From Heterocephalus glaber (Eukaryota; Chordata; Mammalia; Rodentia; Bathyergidae), in contig NW_004624795.1 in assembly GCF_000247695.1 (NCBI RefSeq), positions 4,947,546 through 5,011,545 of the forward strand: a stretch of 64,000 nucleotides of DNA. Direction: 5' to 3'. The translations under genes and the position numbers were made by a program. Positions 55,082 through 64,000 of the stretch are shown here, piece after piece. The notes beneath the pieces are model-generated. The model was given only the letters and a program-made list of their open reading frames with translations, was not told the DNA's origin and made no database searches. Position 1 is the first letter of the stretch. Every line of letters starts with the position of its first letter.

Positions 55082-55165
55082 GGGCCAGGGATTTAGCTCA
55101 GTGGTTCCGGCGCCTGCCTCGAAAGTAGAAGGTCCCGAGTTCGATCCCCGGTACCAAAAATTGAA
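55082..55165 (+). mobile_element. ID-like SINE with 18-bp TSD
   Basis: TSD TAAAAATTTATTTTCTCA at 55,064-55,081 and 55,166-55,183, perfect. Nearly consensus. Confidence 0.95.
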
Positions 55166-55193
55166 TAAAAATTTATTTTCTCATCTACACATG

Positions 55194-55246
<53 letters not shown>

Positions 55247-55294
55247 TTTCCTCTCCATCTCCCTCACCCTTTCTCTCTCCCTCTCCCTCTCTCA
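55194..55294 (+). repeat. (CT)n microsatellite
   Basis: About 30 bp of pure CT then interrupted TCTC/CCCTCT units. Confidence 0.97.
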
Positions 55295-55399
55295 TGGGTG
55301 CTAGGGATTGAGCTCAAGGCCATATGCATGCTAAGCATACTATTTTTACAATGTCTTTTTCTTCTGTCTTGGCCTCCGAAAAGTTCATGGAAACCAAAT

Positions 55400-55560
55400 A
55401 TTCTTAAAACTTATTTGTGACCGGAGAATCAAAGCATCAAACCTTCAAGAGTGATTCACTGTGTGACTTCAAGGAAGTCACTCAACTGTACTAAGGCTGG
55501 GTGCCTCCTTACTTAAAAGAAAAAAGCTGCAGACGTCACCAGCTGGCCCCGCACTAAGGA
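55400..55560 (+). repeat. MIR-like fragment
   Basis: CACTGTGTGACTTCAAGGAA and TCACTCAACTGTACTAAGG resemble the MIR core. Confidence 0.5.
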
Positions 55561-55929
55561 GAGGCCTGCTGTCTAACTCACTGGAAGTACTAAAGAGCTG
55601 TTCTTTCATCTGGAACTACCTGGGGAGAGATTTTCTTACCGGGAGCTTTTACATCCTCATTCATTTGAATTGGTGCTCTGGGAGCCAGGCAGGGAACAGG
55701 TATTTTTATCTTACTTTAATGGATAAGCAGTAGTATAACTAGTAAAAAATGGATCTCCCCTCTGTTACACTCCTCTGCAGAAGCTGGGGGAGGCTCAGCT
55801 TTCCTTCTTAGAGTAGGATTCAAAGAGCAGCCTGAGCACACTAGATTTGGGTAAGGGAGATCCTACTCTTTGAAGATGGGAGGGTCCCAGAGATTGGCAG
55901 GAAGCCATGCCAGAGTCATTGAAAAGCTT

Positions 55930-56210
55930 CCAGCTGGACATGGTGGCCTAAGCCTATATTCTTCATACTCTGAGGCTGAGGCAGGAGGATTACAACTTCG
56001 CAGTTTAGGGAGATCCTGTGTCAAAATTTTTAAAAATAGCTGGGGATTTAGCTCAGTGGTTCCGCTGCCCGCCTCGAAAGCACAAGTTCCCGAGTTCGAT
56101 CTCCGGTACAAAAAAAGTGGTACAATTTTAAAAAATAAAAATAAAAAGGGCTGGGATAGAGCTCCATACAAAGGCCCTGAGTTCAATACCCAGTACCATA
56201 AAGAACAAGA
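55930..56210 (+). mobile_element. B1-dID dimer with an ID-like SINE in its linker
   Basis: B1 half 55,932-56,030; ID half 56,148-56,205 (GGGCTGGGATAGAGCTCC, GAGTTCAATACCC). A young ID lies between. Confidence 0.8.
56037..56125 (+). mobile_element. ID-like SINE in B1-dID linker
   Basis: GGGGATTTAGCTCAGTGG, GAGTTCGATCTCCGG. Same type of landing spot as at 30.07 kb. Confidence 0.9.
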
Positions 56211-56216
56211 ATAGGG

Positions 56217-56300
56217 AGCCGGGGATTTAGCTCAGTGGTTCCGCTGCCTGCCTCACATGCACAAGGTCCTGAGTTTGATTGCTGGTATATAAAAAAAAAA
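56217..56300 (+). mobile_element. ID-like SINE
   Basis: Follows the B1-dID tail; flanks AAGAACAAGAAT / AAGAATAAGAAT. Confidence 0.9.
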
Positions 56301-56408
56301 AAAAGAATAAGAATGAGAATGGGAAGAAAAAGGAAGAGGAGGAGGATGAGGAACAGGGTGGATGAGAAGGAAGAGGAGGAGGAATTAAAAAGGGGAAAAA
56401 AGGGAAGA
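56296..56408 (+). repeat. Purine (GGA/GAA) tract
   Basis: A near-pure A/G strand of about 110 bp, probably grown from the SINE tail. Triplex/H-DNA-prone. Confidence 0.85.
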
Positions 56409-56944
56409 GCAATGCAAAACCTAGATGCTCAACCTCAGCAGCTCAAAAGGGGCTCTGACAGCCAGCCTCCTCCTCCCCTTCATTCCCATTCAACTTGAAG
56501 GTGGTAACAATTATTTACACCCTCTCCCAAAGCCCTGTGCTCCAGGGGGCCGGCTCGGATTACACCTGCCCTTGAGGAATCCTTCCTTTACTTTGTTATT
56601 GGATCCCCAAATTTGTCCGGAGGAAAAAGACCCCATGGCACACACAGGAAGACAGCAGTAAATCACAGCAAGTCATCTGTCCAGCACTGCGCATGCCGGC
56701 CTGGGAGTGGACGCCACATGGGTGCAGTCGGGGCGCATGCCGGAACCCTGAAGTCCTCATTTTTAAGGAACTGGGTTTCAAAAAGCTGAATGGACGAGGG
56801 TTCCACCAGCCGTGAGCCTGGTTCCCTTGGTTGCTGGAATAACAGTTCCCCCTTGCCACCTCCGGAGGACAAAGACTAAATTGGAGAGGGAACCACGGGG
56901 ATTTAGCCCTGTGAGCAGGACCACCCAGGCCACCGCTGTCCTGA

Positions 56945-57012
56945 GTTCAAGGCCAGCCTACACCACAAAGCAAGAACCTGTCTCAAAAAAAACAAAACAG
57001 AAAAAGAAAACA
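56945..57012 (+). mobile_element. B1 3' fragment
   Basis: GAGTTCAAGGCCAGCCTACA to CCTGTCTCAAAA. The upstream part is garbled. Confidence 0.65.
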
Positions 57013-57354
57013 AAATCAGCAAGCAACAAAAGGATAACCTGTACCCTATGCTCAGTGACACCCAAGATTGAGGCTGCCTTTCCTGACCCGGCCAACCACG
57101 GGAACAGAGCCTTCTGGTTTCTGCACAAGACCCAGGGCCAGGCTGGACCCAGGACAGGGAAAGAGGGGGATGTCCTGTCTAGGGTTCCCTCCAGCCACTG
57201 CAGCAGCAGCTGGATGATGCAGGTTCCCAGCAGGACCCAGCCAGTGGCTGCCCAGGACTCTGCCCAGGACCGCCACGGTGTTGGCCCGAGGCGCAGCCCT
57301 CATCCCGGCTGCCGCTAGGGTGCAGCTGTGCGCCAGAGCCGCCAAGGGGCTGGG

Positions 57355-57470
57355 CGTTGTTTCCACTGTATCTATAATTAGGCGGATTCCGTGTTTATTT
57401 AGGCTGAGAGCTCTAAGATAAATGACAGCTTCGAAGATACTTTTCAGCACTTCATAAATCACCCACCGGC
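57355..57470 (+). promoter_or_regulatory. Candidate HOX/TALE enhancer cluster
   Basis: TAATTA (57,375-57,380), ATAAATGACAG (ends 57,428; HOX-like half plus MEIS TGACAG) and CATAAATCA (57,453-57,461; reverse complement TGATTTATG). A sharply bounded AT-rich island inside GC-rich unique DNA. Confidence 0.4.
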
Positions 57471-57945
57471 CCAGGCAGCTCACTTCTGCCGCTCTCCGTC
57501 TCCCTCCGTGCCCCTGGAAGAGGGTGCATCCCTGGGACGACCCAAGGTTCGGCCCTCAAGGGCAGGGACCCCTCGAAGGCAGCCTCACCACGTCAGAGAG
57601 CCTGTGGTCCCTAATCTGCCCTAATTCAAACTGTCCTCCCCGCGTCTCGCTGACACGGCTGGAGATTTACAGGAGATGGTGCGGGAATATTTGTAGGGCC
57701 GGGACCTTTCTTCCCGGCCTGGGACTGCCTGGTGGAAGGGTCCTTTCTCATGGTAGGCAGGCGGTGCAGATCAGAGGCTATGGGCTTTAGAAAGGGCAGC
57801 GCCGGAGGACACCCACCCGGCCAGGCCTGGGTCAGGCCACTCCCCTTAGCAGGCAGAAGGGACAGGATGTGGGCTCGGGCCTGGCCACCTGGACTAGAAG
57901 CCACAAACAGACCCTTCGGTGGACTGAGGTGTGGGCCAGGGCTTC

Positions 57946-57958
57946 AGGTCAGAGGTCA
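57946..57958 (+). promoter_or_regulatory. Perfect DR1 nuclear-receptor element
   Basis: AGGTCA-G-AGGTCA, the consensus for RXR heterodimers, HNF4 and COUP-TF. It sits at the left edge of a MIR-like fragment. Confidence 0.45.
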
Positions 57959-58045
57959 GGGCTTTGGGTCTGAGCCCAGCTTCTCCCTTAGCTGAGAATA
58001 AATTCAAGCTCAGTCGCTGGGCTTCAGTTTCTTGTCTATTAAAAG
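57955..58045 (+). repeat. MIR-like fragment
   Basis: GGGTCTGAGCCCAGCTTCTC and CTTCAGTTTCTTGTCTATTA. Confidence 0.5.
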
Positions 58046-58224
58046 AAAGAAGCAAATTTCCTCTTCTGTTGTGTCGTTTTTGACATTTTGTGATCCTGTG
58101 CCAGAATGCGTATCAATTTCTTGTAAGTGTGGATATATTTATGGCAGTGGAGGTGGTGATGGTTCCACAGGTGTGTCTACACCTCCAAACTCATCACATG
58201 TACACACTAAATATCGAAAGTTAA

Positions 58225-58347
58225 TCGGCCAAAGTGGCGCAGGCCAGCAACCCCAGCACTTGGGAGGCCGAGGCAGGAGGATCAGAGAGAGTTCAAGGCC
58301 AGCCTGGACTGTGTAGCAAGACCCTATCTAAAAAAAAAAAAAAAATT
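58225..58347 (+). mobile_element. B1 SINE
   Basis: GGCCAAAGTGGCGCAGGCC head; B1 body; A-tail of about 15. Confidence 0.88.
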
Positions 58348-58756
58348 AAGCTTTCTATATGTCAAACATACCTCAAAGTGTCTTTTAAATGCACATAAAA
58401 ACATGAACACAGAGAGGTATATTACTTTTACACATCAATGTACAAAATGTATTGTCGTAACAGTTTCTGAGCAGTGCTCTTGTGCTGATAAATAATGAAC
58501 TCTGTGGTACTCAAAATGATGACATGTTATCAGCTGTCCTCGGCCTGACAAATGTCTGCGTGACACCATTCACAGCACATCTACCACACCGCAGCAGGGC
58601 CACTGCGGAAACTGGAGCACTCCAAAGCTGGTGTCCTTGTGCAGGGGGACCTCAGGCCCGCCTGCTCAGAAGAACTTAGAGTTGCTTTTCTTTCTCAGAC
58701 CTGGATGCCTCTGATTAATTCGTCTTTGTCATCGAATCCCTCTTGTTCGTTCCATT

Positions 58757-58830
58757 TAGTGAACCTTTACTGGCATTTCCCAGGTGCCAGACACCCTGGC
58801 TAGGTGCTTAGGATAAAAACTAATACTGTG
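58757..58830 (+). repeat. L2-like fragment
   Basis: GTGAACCTTTACTGGCATTT and CAGGTGCCAGACACCCTGGC. Confidence 0.5.
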
Positions 58831-58920
58831 GGGGCTGGGGCTTTAGCTCAGTGGTTCCACTGCCTGCCTTGCAAGTGCAAGGTCCTGAGTTCAATCCCCG
58901 GTACCAAAAAAAAAAAAAAG
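58831..58920 (+). mobile_element. ID-like SINE
   Basis: Inserted beside the L2 fragment; AACTAATACTGTGG / AACTAATACTACGG flanks. Confidence 0.92.
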
Positions 58921-58972
58921 AACAACTAATACTACGGACGACTCCTTTCTAGATGATGTTTATGATCTTTTT

Positions 58973-59096
58973 TAATCCCAGAACTCAGGAGGCTGAGGCC
59001 GGAGGATCGCTGGGAGTTTGGAGCCACCCCGGGGCTACATAGTGAGTTCAAGACCAGCCTAAGCCACATAGTGAGATCCTGTCTAAAATACACTCA
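58973..59096 (+). mobile_element. B1 SINE, 5' truncated, with duplication
   Basis: Begins at AATCCCAGAACTCAGGAGGC; two ACATAGTGAG copies. Confidence 0.85.
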
Positions 59097-59414
59097 CCAC
59101 ACCAGTAAAATTAAAGGAAGTTGGAATGGGGTGATACAGCCCAGAAACCACCCCCTTGAAGCTGGAACTAGAACTTACCCTACAGCCAGAACTGCCTGTC
59201 CTCCTAGCTCTTAGCAAATCCCAACCCTGAGGAGTTCCTGGCTAAAACTAGTGGAGGAGGGTAGGGCAAAGGCAGGGCTTTCTTCCAGCCCTACCAGAAG
59301 TGCTGAATCCCCATCTCCCTGGATGGTGACAGGGAAGGAAAACAGTCCTTGTGGTGGTGTATACAGAAGCTGGACACAACTGAACCATGCCTGCCACTCT
59401 TGAAGGCCTCCCCC

Positions 59415-59502
59415 AGGGCCGGGGATTTAGCTCAGTGGCACCATGCCTGCCTCACAAGTGCAAGGTCCTGAGTTTGAGCCCCAGAACTAGAAAAAAAAAA
59501 AG
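59415..59502 (+). mobile_element. ID-like SINE
   Basis: GGGGATTTAGCTCAGTGGCAC; B box changed to GAGTTTGAGCCCC. Confidence 0.88.
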
Positions 59503-59504
59503 CC

Positions 59505-60570
59505 TGCATGAAAGCCCCCCTGCATGTTCTTGCCTGTGGGGCTCCCTCCTCTGTAGCTCAGAATCTGACACAGGCAAAGACAAAGTCACAGGATTTGCCC
59601 AATGACTCGCAGATGTCCCCAGACACACAGAGGGCTGGGTGGGAATGTGTGGACACAGCTGGCCCTTCCCAGGTGAAGAGCCCCCAACGCCGCTGGCCAA
59701 TCAGGCAGCATGAGGATTGACAACCCCTTGAACAAGACAGTGTCTCCCTTTCATTTATATTTTGATGTGAGATGCTAAAATTGCACGAAGGCATGGGAGA
59801 GCTGTCACATTTACTAATGGGATCCATCTTCTGAAAACATCTTCCAGCATAATAATTCAACCTTCCTCAGGGCCTGGCTTCAAGTTTCTGCTCTCTCGGG
59901 GAAGCAAGCAAAGACACCGAGGTGTTTTGTTCTCTGCCTTGTGTCTCTTCAGATGCACTGAAGCCCCTGCCTGGTGAATGTCAGGTCTCTCTCATGAGAG
60001 AGCCCCAGACTCTGGCCAGCACTTCCAGGCTGACCGTGGCCACTGTCACCTTTTCCTGATTACCCCTGGCTGCAGATTTGGTTCAGCCAAGCTCTCAACT
60101 TTCCCCACACTGTGTCCAGTACAAGAAAATGCTACAGAGCCTGTTTTCCAGGGTGAGAATGGAAATCCACACTGGAGGATTCCAGGGTTCCAAAGCCAGT
60201 GCTTGGCTTGAGCCCTATTCGGAAACAGACACAAACAGTGGGATTCATCCTGGAAATCCGCCCTTCAGATTAAGATAGTGTTGTTATTCTCACCTGGAGG
60301 ACCTGTACCTTGAAAGTCTCCCTAGGACTGACAGAGAAATCCCAAAGACCCACAACACATTTTTCAGGCTGGCTTGGTAATCGAGCTGAGAGCTTGTGCT
60401 AATGCTAATAATTCTATTCGGCTCAACAGTCTCTTGCTGAGCGCCTGCTAAATGCCTGGCCTTGTGACTGCGGCTGGCAATCACTGCTGACAGCCTGTGT
60501 TCATGAACTAGCTGGCCAGGGCTGGTGAAGTTGTTAGGTGGCTGGGAAAAAAAGAACTGAAGGGAGCGAG
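59505..60570. other. Unique intergenic DNA
   Basis: No repeat or exon recognised between the ID SINE and the mariner relic. Confidence 0.45.
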
Positions 60571-60574
60571 CTCA

Positions 60575-61000
60575 TCTGTGTTCAGAGAGCAGCTGACATG
60601 GCCTTCCATGGAAAGACAGCCAGGAGCACAGAGGGACTCTCTCAGGATAGCTCATTTGCATCACATGCGATGCTTGTCTCTCCTTCTTCAGAATCATGGC
60701 AAAGTACAAGGTATGATTGAAATATACAGCGAGTGTGTAAATTTTTTTTAATGTATTACAGTAAAAGATGCCATGCCATGAATCCTGCTCACTTTGAACA
60801 CACTTCTCCCACCATTCTTGCCATCTTCTGGAGCAGGTCTGGAATTCCTCTCTCATGAGTGTCTTTAATTGTGCTGGTGTGGCTGCCTTAATGTCCTGAA
60901 TCCCTTCAAAATGTTTACTTTTCATGGTCATTTTGACTTTAGGAAAGAGCTAGAAGTCACACAGCGCTAGATCCAGTGAATACGGTGAGGAGGACCCCGT
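60575..61000 (-). pseudogene. Mariner transposase relic (C-terminal part)
   Basis: Minus-strand translation gives PYSLDLALCDF, a stop, then LFPKVKMTMKSKHFEGIQDI and further lysine/tryptophan-rich sequence (REEFQTCSRRWQEWWEKC). This is the C-terminal region of mariner/Tc1-type transposases, SPDLAPCDFFLFPKLK in family members; the third catalytic Asp is present in LALCDF. It has a stop codon and lacks the N-terminal DNA-binding part and first two catalytic Asp in readable form. Terminal inverted repeats were not identified. Dead DNA transposon. Confidence 0.8.
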
Positions 61001-61239
61001 GTGACAGCCACACTGTTAGACAGCAGTTGGTAGGACCGTTCACCGTATTTTTGATCATATGTCATAAAGACACTCAGGAAAGAGGACTCCAGAATGGCTT
61101 CAGAAAGCGACCAGAATGATGGGATAAGTGTGTTCCAAGTGAGGAGGAGGATTTTGAGGGGGATTCATGGCAATGTGTCTTTTACGCTAATAACTTTTTA
61201 TTTAAACTTTCACTATGTATTTGGACCACTCTCAAAGAC

Positions 61240-61438
61240 AGAGTTTGGTGTCTGAAGTCAAAAGACCTGGGCTCACATTCCGACTCTTCTGCTTTCTCAC
61301 GTAAATGTGGGCAAATTACCTGAGCTCATAGTGTCAGTTTCCACTGAAACAAAGAGGGAATAATATGTGAGACCCTGACTCACTCTGCCTGTTTGCTAGG
61401 TAGAGAGAGAGCCACGTGAGATAACGTAATACGGACTG
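61240..61438 (+). repeat. MIR element
   Basis: GACCTGGGCTCACATTCCGA, GTGGGCAAATTACCTGAGC and CAGTTTCCACTGAAAC in MIR order. Confidence 0.7.
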
Positions 61439-61439
61439 G

Positions 61440-61615
61440 CACTTCTGAAATATTAATGTGGGGAGGTTGTTACCCTGCAGACTCTGACTCAGCAGTGTGG
61501 AGGTGCCAGGGCCCCCATATTTCTAACAAGCTCCTGTGGATGGTCACGACCGGAGCAAAAGCCCGCGTGTTCACTGGTCGAGTGGAAAGGCTGATGCTGT
61601 GATGCTGTGGACCAA
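61440..61615 (+). mobile_element. MER5A-like hAT element
   Basis: Contains CTCTGACTCAGCAGTGTGG and ATATTTCTAACAAGCTCC, core landmarks of MER5A-class nonautonomous hAT elements. Diverged. Confidence 0.55.
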
Positions 61616-61961
61616 GGTTGCCAACTGAGTACACACCCGTGACTCCCGAATTCAGCAGGACCCCTGCTATGGGGTCAGAGCCCCTACCTGGTCATAGAGG
61701 AAATTAACGGCGTGGCGTTTGCCTACCTAGGTGAAACCACCAGAGAATGCCAATCCATCCAAACACGGGTGCTAGGGCAAACTATAAAATAAAAACTTGG
61801 AATTCTCCTGTCTCCTTTAATTAAAAACATCCACCTCGGATATAAAAACACATTGAGGTAAAAATCAGAAGGCATGTGATTCTGCCGGGTCGTATCCTGC
61901 ACATTGTAACTTCTCCTGCCACAACCCCTGGAATCTTTTCTTTTTAGGGCAGTGAAGGGGT

Positions 61962-62090
61962 GAAACAGGGTCTTGCTGTGTAGTTCAAGCTGGCCTTGAA
62001 CTCACTAGGTAGCTAATGCTGGCCTCAAACTCACAGCAAGCCTCCTGCCTCAGCCTCCGGAGAGCTTGGATTACAGGCACGCCTGGCTTC
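61962..62090 (-). mobile_element. B1 SINE with internal duplication
   Basis: GAAACAGGGTCTTGCTGTG to GGCACGCCTGGCTTC, minus. Confidence 0.88.
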
Positions 62091-62850
62091 TCCAGAAGAT
62101 CCCAGCGAGCTGCTGGCACTGGGGTCCGGCTGGGGTCAAAGGCCTGCGAGCTGAGTCTTTCCTGGAGAAGGGAGGGCTGGGAGGAGGAAGTGGAGACAGT
62201 TTATCTGGAGCCGGCGCTGGGTTCCTTAAGAGGCCTGGTGCAGCTTATCAGCTTCTTGTCCACAGAGTCGGCTGCTCCCAGCACTGGGCTGGGGCTGACA
62301 CCCTCCCAGGCCCTGCAGTGTCAGCTCAGAAGGGTGCAAAGCCGAGTATTCCTGACTCCCTTCCTCTACCTCCTTCGGGGGCACAGCTGGGGCGTGGAGA
62401 GGCCAGGTCCTCCGAGTGGCTGTGACGGCTCCCATGAGAAGCTGCCCAGCGCTCAGTGCTCACCCTTATCAAGGCCACATGCCTTGAGAGTAGGTGGCAC
62501 TTACTGTAAGTGGTCCCACTTGTCTTTGTCCATGTCCATGTGGCGCCCCCACGATGGGGAATGGAACGGACTTCGGGTTCCCCAAGGGGGTGGCTCGGAG
62601 ATGCTGCATCTCTTTTTCATATCCCACAGAAATTCGGAGGATGACCCAGGCCCCAGCGTCCTGGGTGAGGCCTTCTCTCTGTCCTGCTCCGCTTGGCCGC
62701 CAAGATTACAGCCACTCTATCCGTGAAGTCATGCGGAGCCCTCGGTGATGCTAGCCAGCTCCCAGGATGCCCTGGCCCACACCCTCCAGCTCGCTTGCCT
62801 GGGTCTCCGGTGACATCAGCACGACAGGTGCTTCTGCCTGGGCTGAGATC
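62090..62850. other. Unique GC-rich intergenic DNA
   Basis: A chance 236-codon plus frame crosses from the minus B1 into this DNA; no family recognised. Confidence 0.45.
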
Positions 62851-62860
62851 CAGCCTATGA

Positions 62861-63006
62861 AGCCAGGCGTGGTGGCGCACATCTGTCATCCCTGGACTTG
62901 GGAGGCTGAAGCAGGAGGATCGCCCCAAGTTTGAGGCCAGCTTGGGCTACATAGAGAGACTTTGTCTCAAAAAATAAATTAAAGATAAATAAAAATAATA
63001 AACTCG
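62861..63006 (+). mobile_element. B1 SINE with TSD
   Basis: GCCTATGAAG at 62,851-62,860 and 63,007-63,016; AT-rich tail. Confidence 0.9.
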
Positions 63007-63169
63007 GCCTATGAAGAGGGGAAAGTCCTTTCTCTGGCCAGCCCCGTTGTGCCTCCAGGGCAGAGAGGCAGTGACTTGTTGGAATGCTTAAAACTCCTGA
63101 CCCAGGACAACAGCCAGGAAGAAGGCGAGAATGTCCTCCTGTAGTGTCGGTGCATTATTTTATTTAAGT

Positions 63170-63265
63170 GTTTGGATTTTGTTGCCAGCGCAGTGCTGAG
63201 GATCCAACCCAGGGCCTTGTGCATGCTAGGCAAGGGCTCTACCACCGCGCCACCAGCCCCAACTC
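63170..63265 (-). mobile_element. ID-like SINE, older
   Basis: Minus; GGATCCAACCCAGGGCCTTG and CTCTACCACCGCGCCACC. Confidence 0.78.
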
Positions 63266-63333
63266 TGTGGAACAGACTCCGAAAACTCTACTCAATGAGT
63301 GCACCCCTGAAGTTTCTTCCAAAGAGTTCCTGA

Positions 63334-63405
63334 GGGCCAGGGATTTAGCTCAGTGGTTTCACTGCCTGCTAAGCAAGCACAAGGACCTGAGTTCGATCCC
63401 TGGTA
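63334..63405 (+). mobile_element. ID-like SINE lacking an A-tail
   Basis: TSD CCAAAGAGTTCCTGA at 63,319-63,333 and 63,406-63,420, perfect; the body ends GGTA directly against the TSD. Confidence 0.93.
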
Positions 63406-63896
63406 CCAAAGAGTTCCTGACTTTTCTCAGGAAGGTAGGAGGCAGGAAGTGGATTTCTCCAAGCAAAGGGAAATGGTTTCTTAAATGGAAACCCTCCTCT
63501 TCAAGCCCCGCCCTCCGGTTAGAGCCCTGAAGTCTCCAAATCCAACCCCCTGCCCAGCTGCCTTCCCTAACAGCCCCGAGAATTGCTTCCTCCATCCAGG
63601 TTCAAGTTCCCAGGGCATCACCAAGTACAACAAGGCACAGCTGCTCCTGAGAATCACCTGGGACCCAGGGCCCTGCAATCCACCTTCCCCCTAACATGGA
63701 AACCAGCCCCATGCTGGGTGTCTGGAAAGAGGGGCCAAATTCTGGCTCAGGGATCGGCCGATTTTGCCAGAAGGCAGCCAGGCTGGAAGGCTGCAGTGGC
63801 CAAGACCTAGGAAGGGTGAGGTTGTGAAGGTCAGTGTGCCACTTCGGAGTTCTTCACTGGGCTTGGTGAAATGCTTGTTGCTGCTAACTCAACCAT

Positions 63897-64000
63897 GAGG
63901 ACTGTCATCCCAGCACTCAGGAGGCTGAGGCAGGAGGATCCCCACAAGTTTGAAGCCAGAATGGACTACATGGGAAGACCCTCTCTCAAAAATAGAAAAA
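63897..64000 (+). mobile_element. B1 SINE, cut by window end
   Basis: CTGTCATCCCAGCACTCAGG to CCTCTCTCAAAA. The head is missing. Confidence 0.85.

Noticed and set aside
62016..62726. 236-codon plus frame
   Set aside because: Starts inside a B1 SINE; no recognised family or splice structure.
2038..63405. tRNA genes suggested by box A GGATTTAGCTCAGTGG and box B GTTCGATCCCC
   Set aside because: Dozens of near-identical copies with A-tails and target-site duplications are tRNA-derived SINEs; they lack a proper acceptor stem and discrete tRNA ends.
57000..64000. HOXB1 or another HOX exon near the right end
   Set aside because: No homeobox or hexapeptide-type coding sequence was seen on either strand.
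1160..64000. CRISPR arrays, terminators or other prokaryotic features
   Set aside because: All repeats are SINEs, LINEs, LTRs, DNA transposons or microsatellites; the DNA is vertebrate.

Overview
This window is mammalian nuclear DNA, almost certainly from a rodent outside the mouse/rat group. Its interspersed repeats are B1 (7SL-derived) SINEs, tRNA-derived ID-like SINEs, B1-dID dimers, L1 3' ends, and old shared mammalian repeats (MIR, L2, MER20, MER5A, MaLR LTRs). The youngest ID-like family (box A region GGATTTAGCTCAGTGG, box B GTTCGATCCCC, ending GGTACC plus A-tail) is not the mouse, rat or ground-squirrel type. B1-dID dimers fit a squirrel/dormouse/beaver/caviomorph-grade rodent; the genus cannot be fixed by eye.

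One protein-coding exon can be supported. It is the first coding exon of SKAP1 (minus strand, ATG at 12,537-12,535, GT donor at 12,491-12,490), inside a CpG island at about 12.24-12.96 kb. It encodes MQAVALPEEIRWLLE plus one base of the next codon. Positions 1-12,491 are therefore SKAP1 intron 1, and everything right of about 12.7 kb is upstream of SKAP1. In mammals the neighbour upstream of SKAP1 is the 3' (HOXB1) end of the HOXB cluster. The 13-64 kb stretch is thus inferred to be the SKAP1-HOXB1 intergenic interval; no HOXB exon lies in the window.

Layout: 1-12.49 kb, repeat-rich intron; 12.24-12.96 kb, SKAP1 promoter island with an upstream G-rich tract; 13-19.8 kb, mixed repeats and unique DNA with RFX/NF-Y-like motifs; 19.86-21.15 kb, a second CpG-rich block with no recognisable gene; 25.7-26.3 kb, a third CpG-rich block with two ETS sites and a CTCF-like site; 27-38 kb, repeats including a 5'-truncated L1 inserted in an older repeat; 38-64 kb, SINE clusters alternating with unique DNA that holds several HOX/TALE-type motif clusters (45.2, 48.65 and 57.4 kb), nuclear-receptor direct repeats, an in-phase heat-shock-element-like array (41.17 kb), a degenerate telomere-like tract and a mariner transposase relic (60.6-61.0 kb).

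No rRNA, functional tRNA, CRISPR or prokaryotic features are present. Most open frames are chance frames in GC-rich or repeat DNA. Repeat-family names and boundaries were assigned by eye, so edges are good to roughly 5-20 bp unless target-site duplications (TSDs) are given. Regulatory motif calls are sequence matches only.
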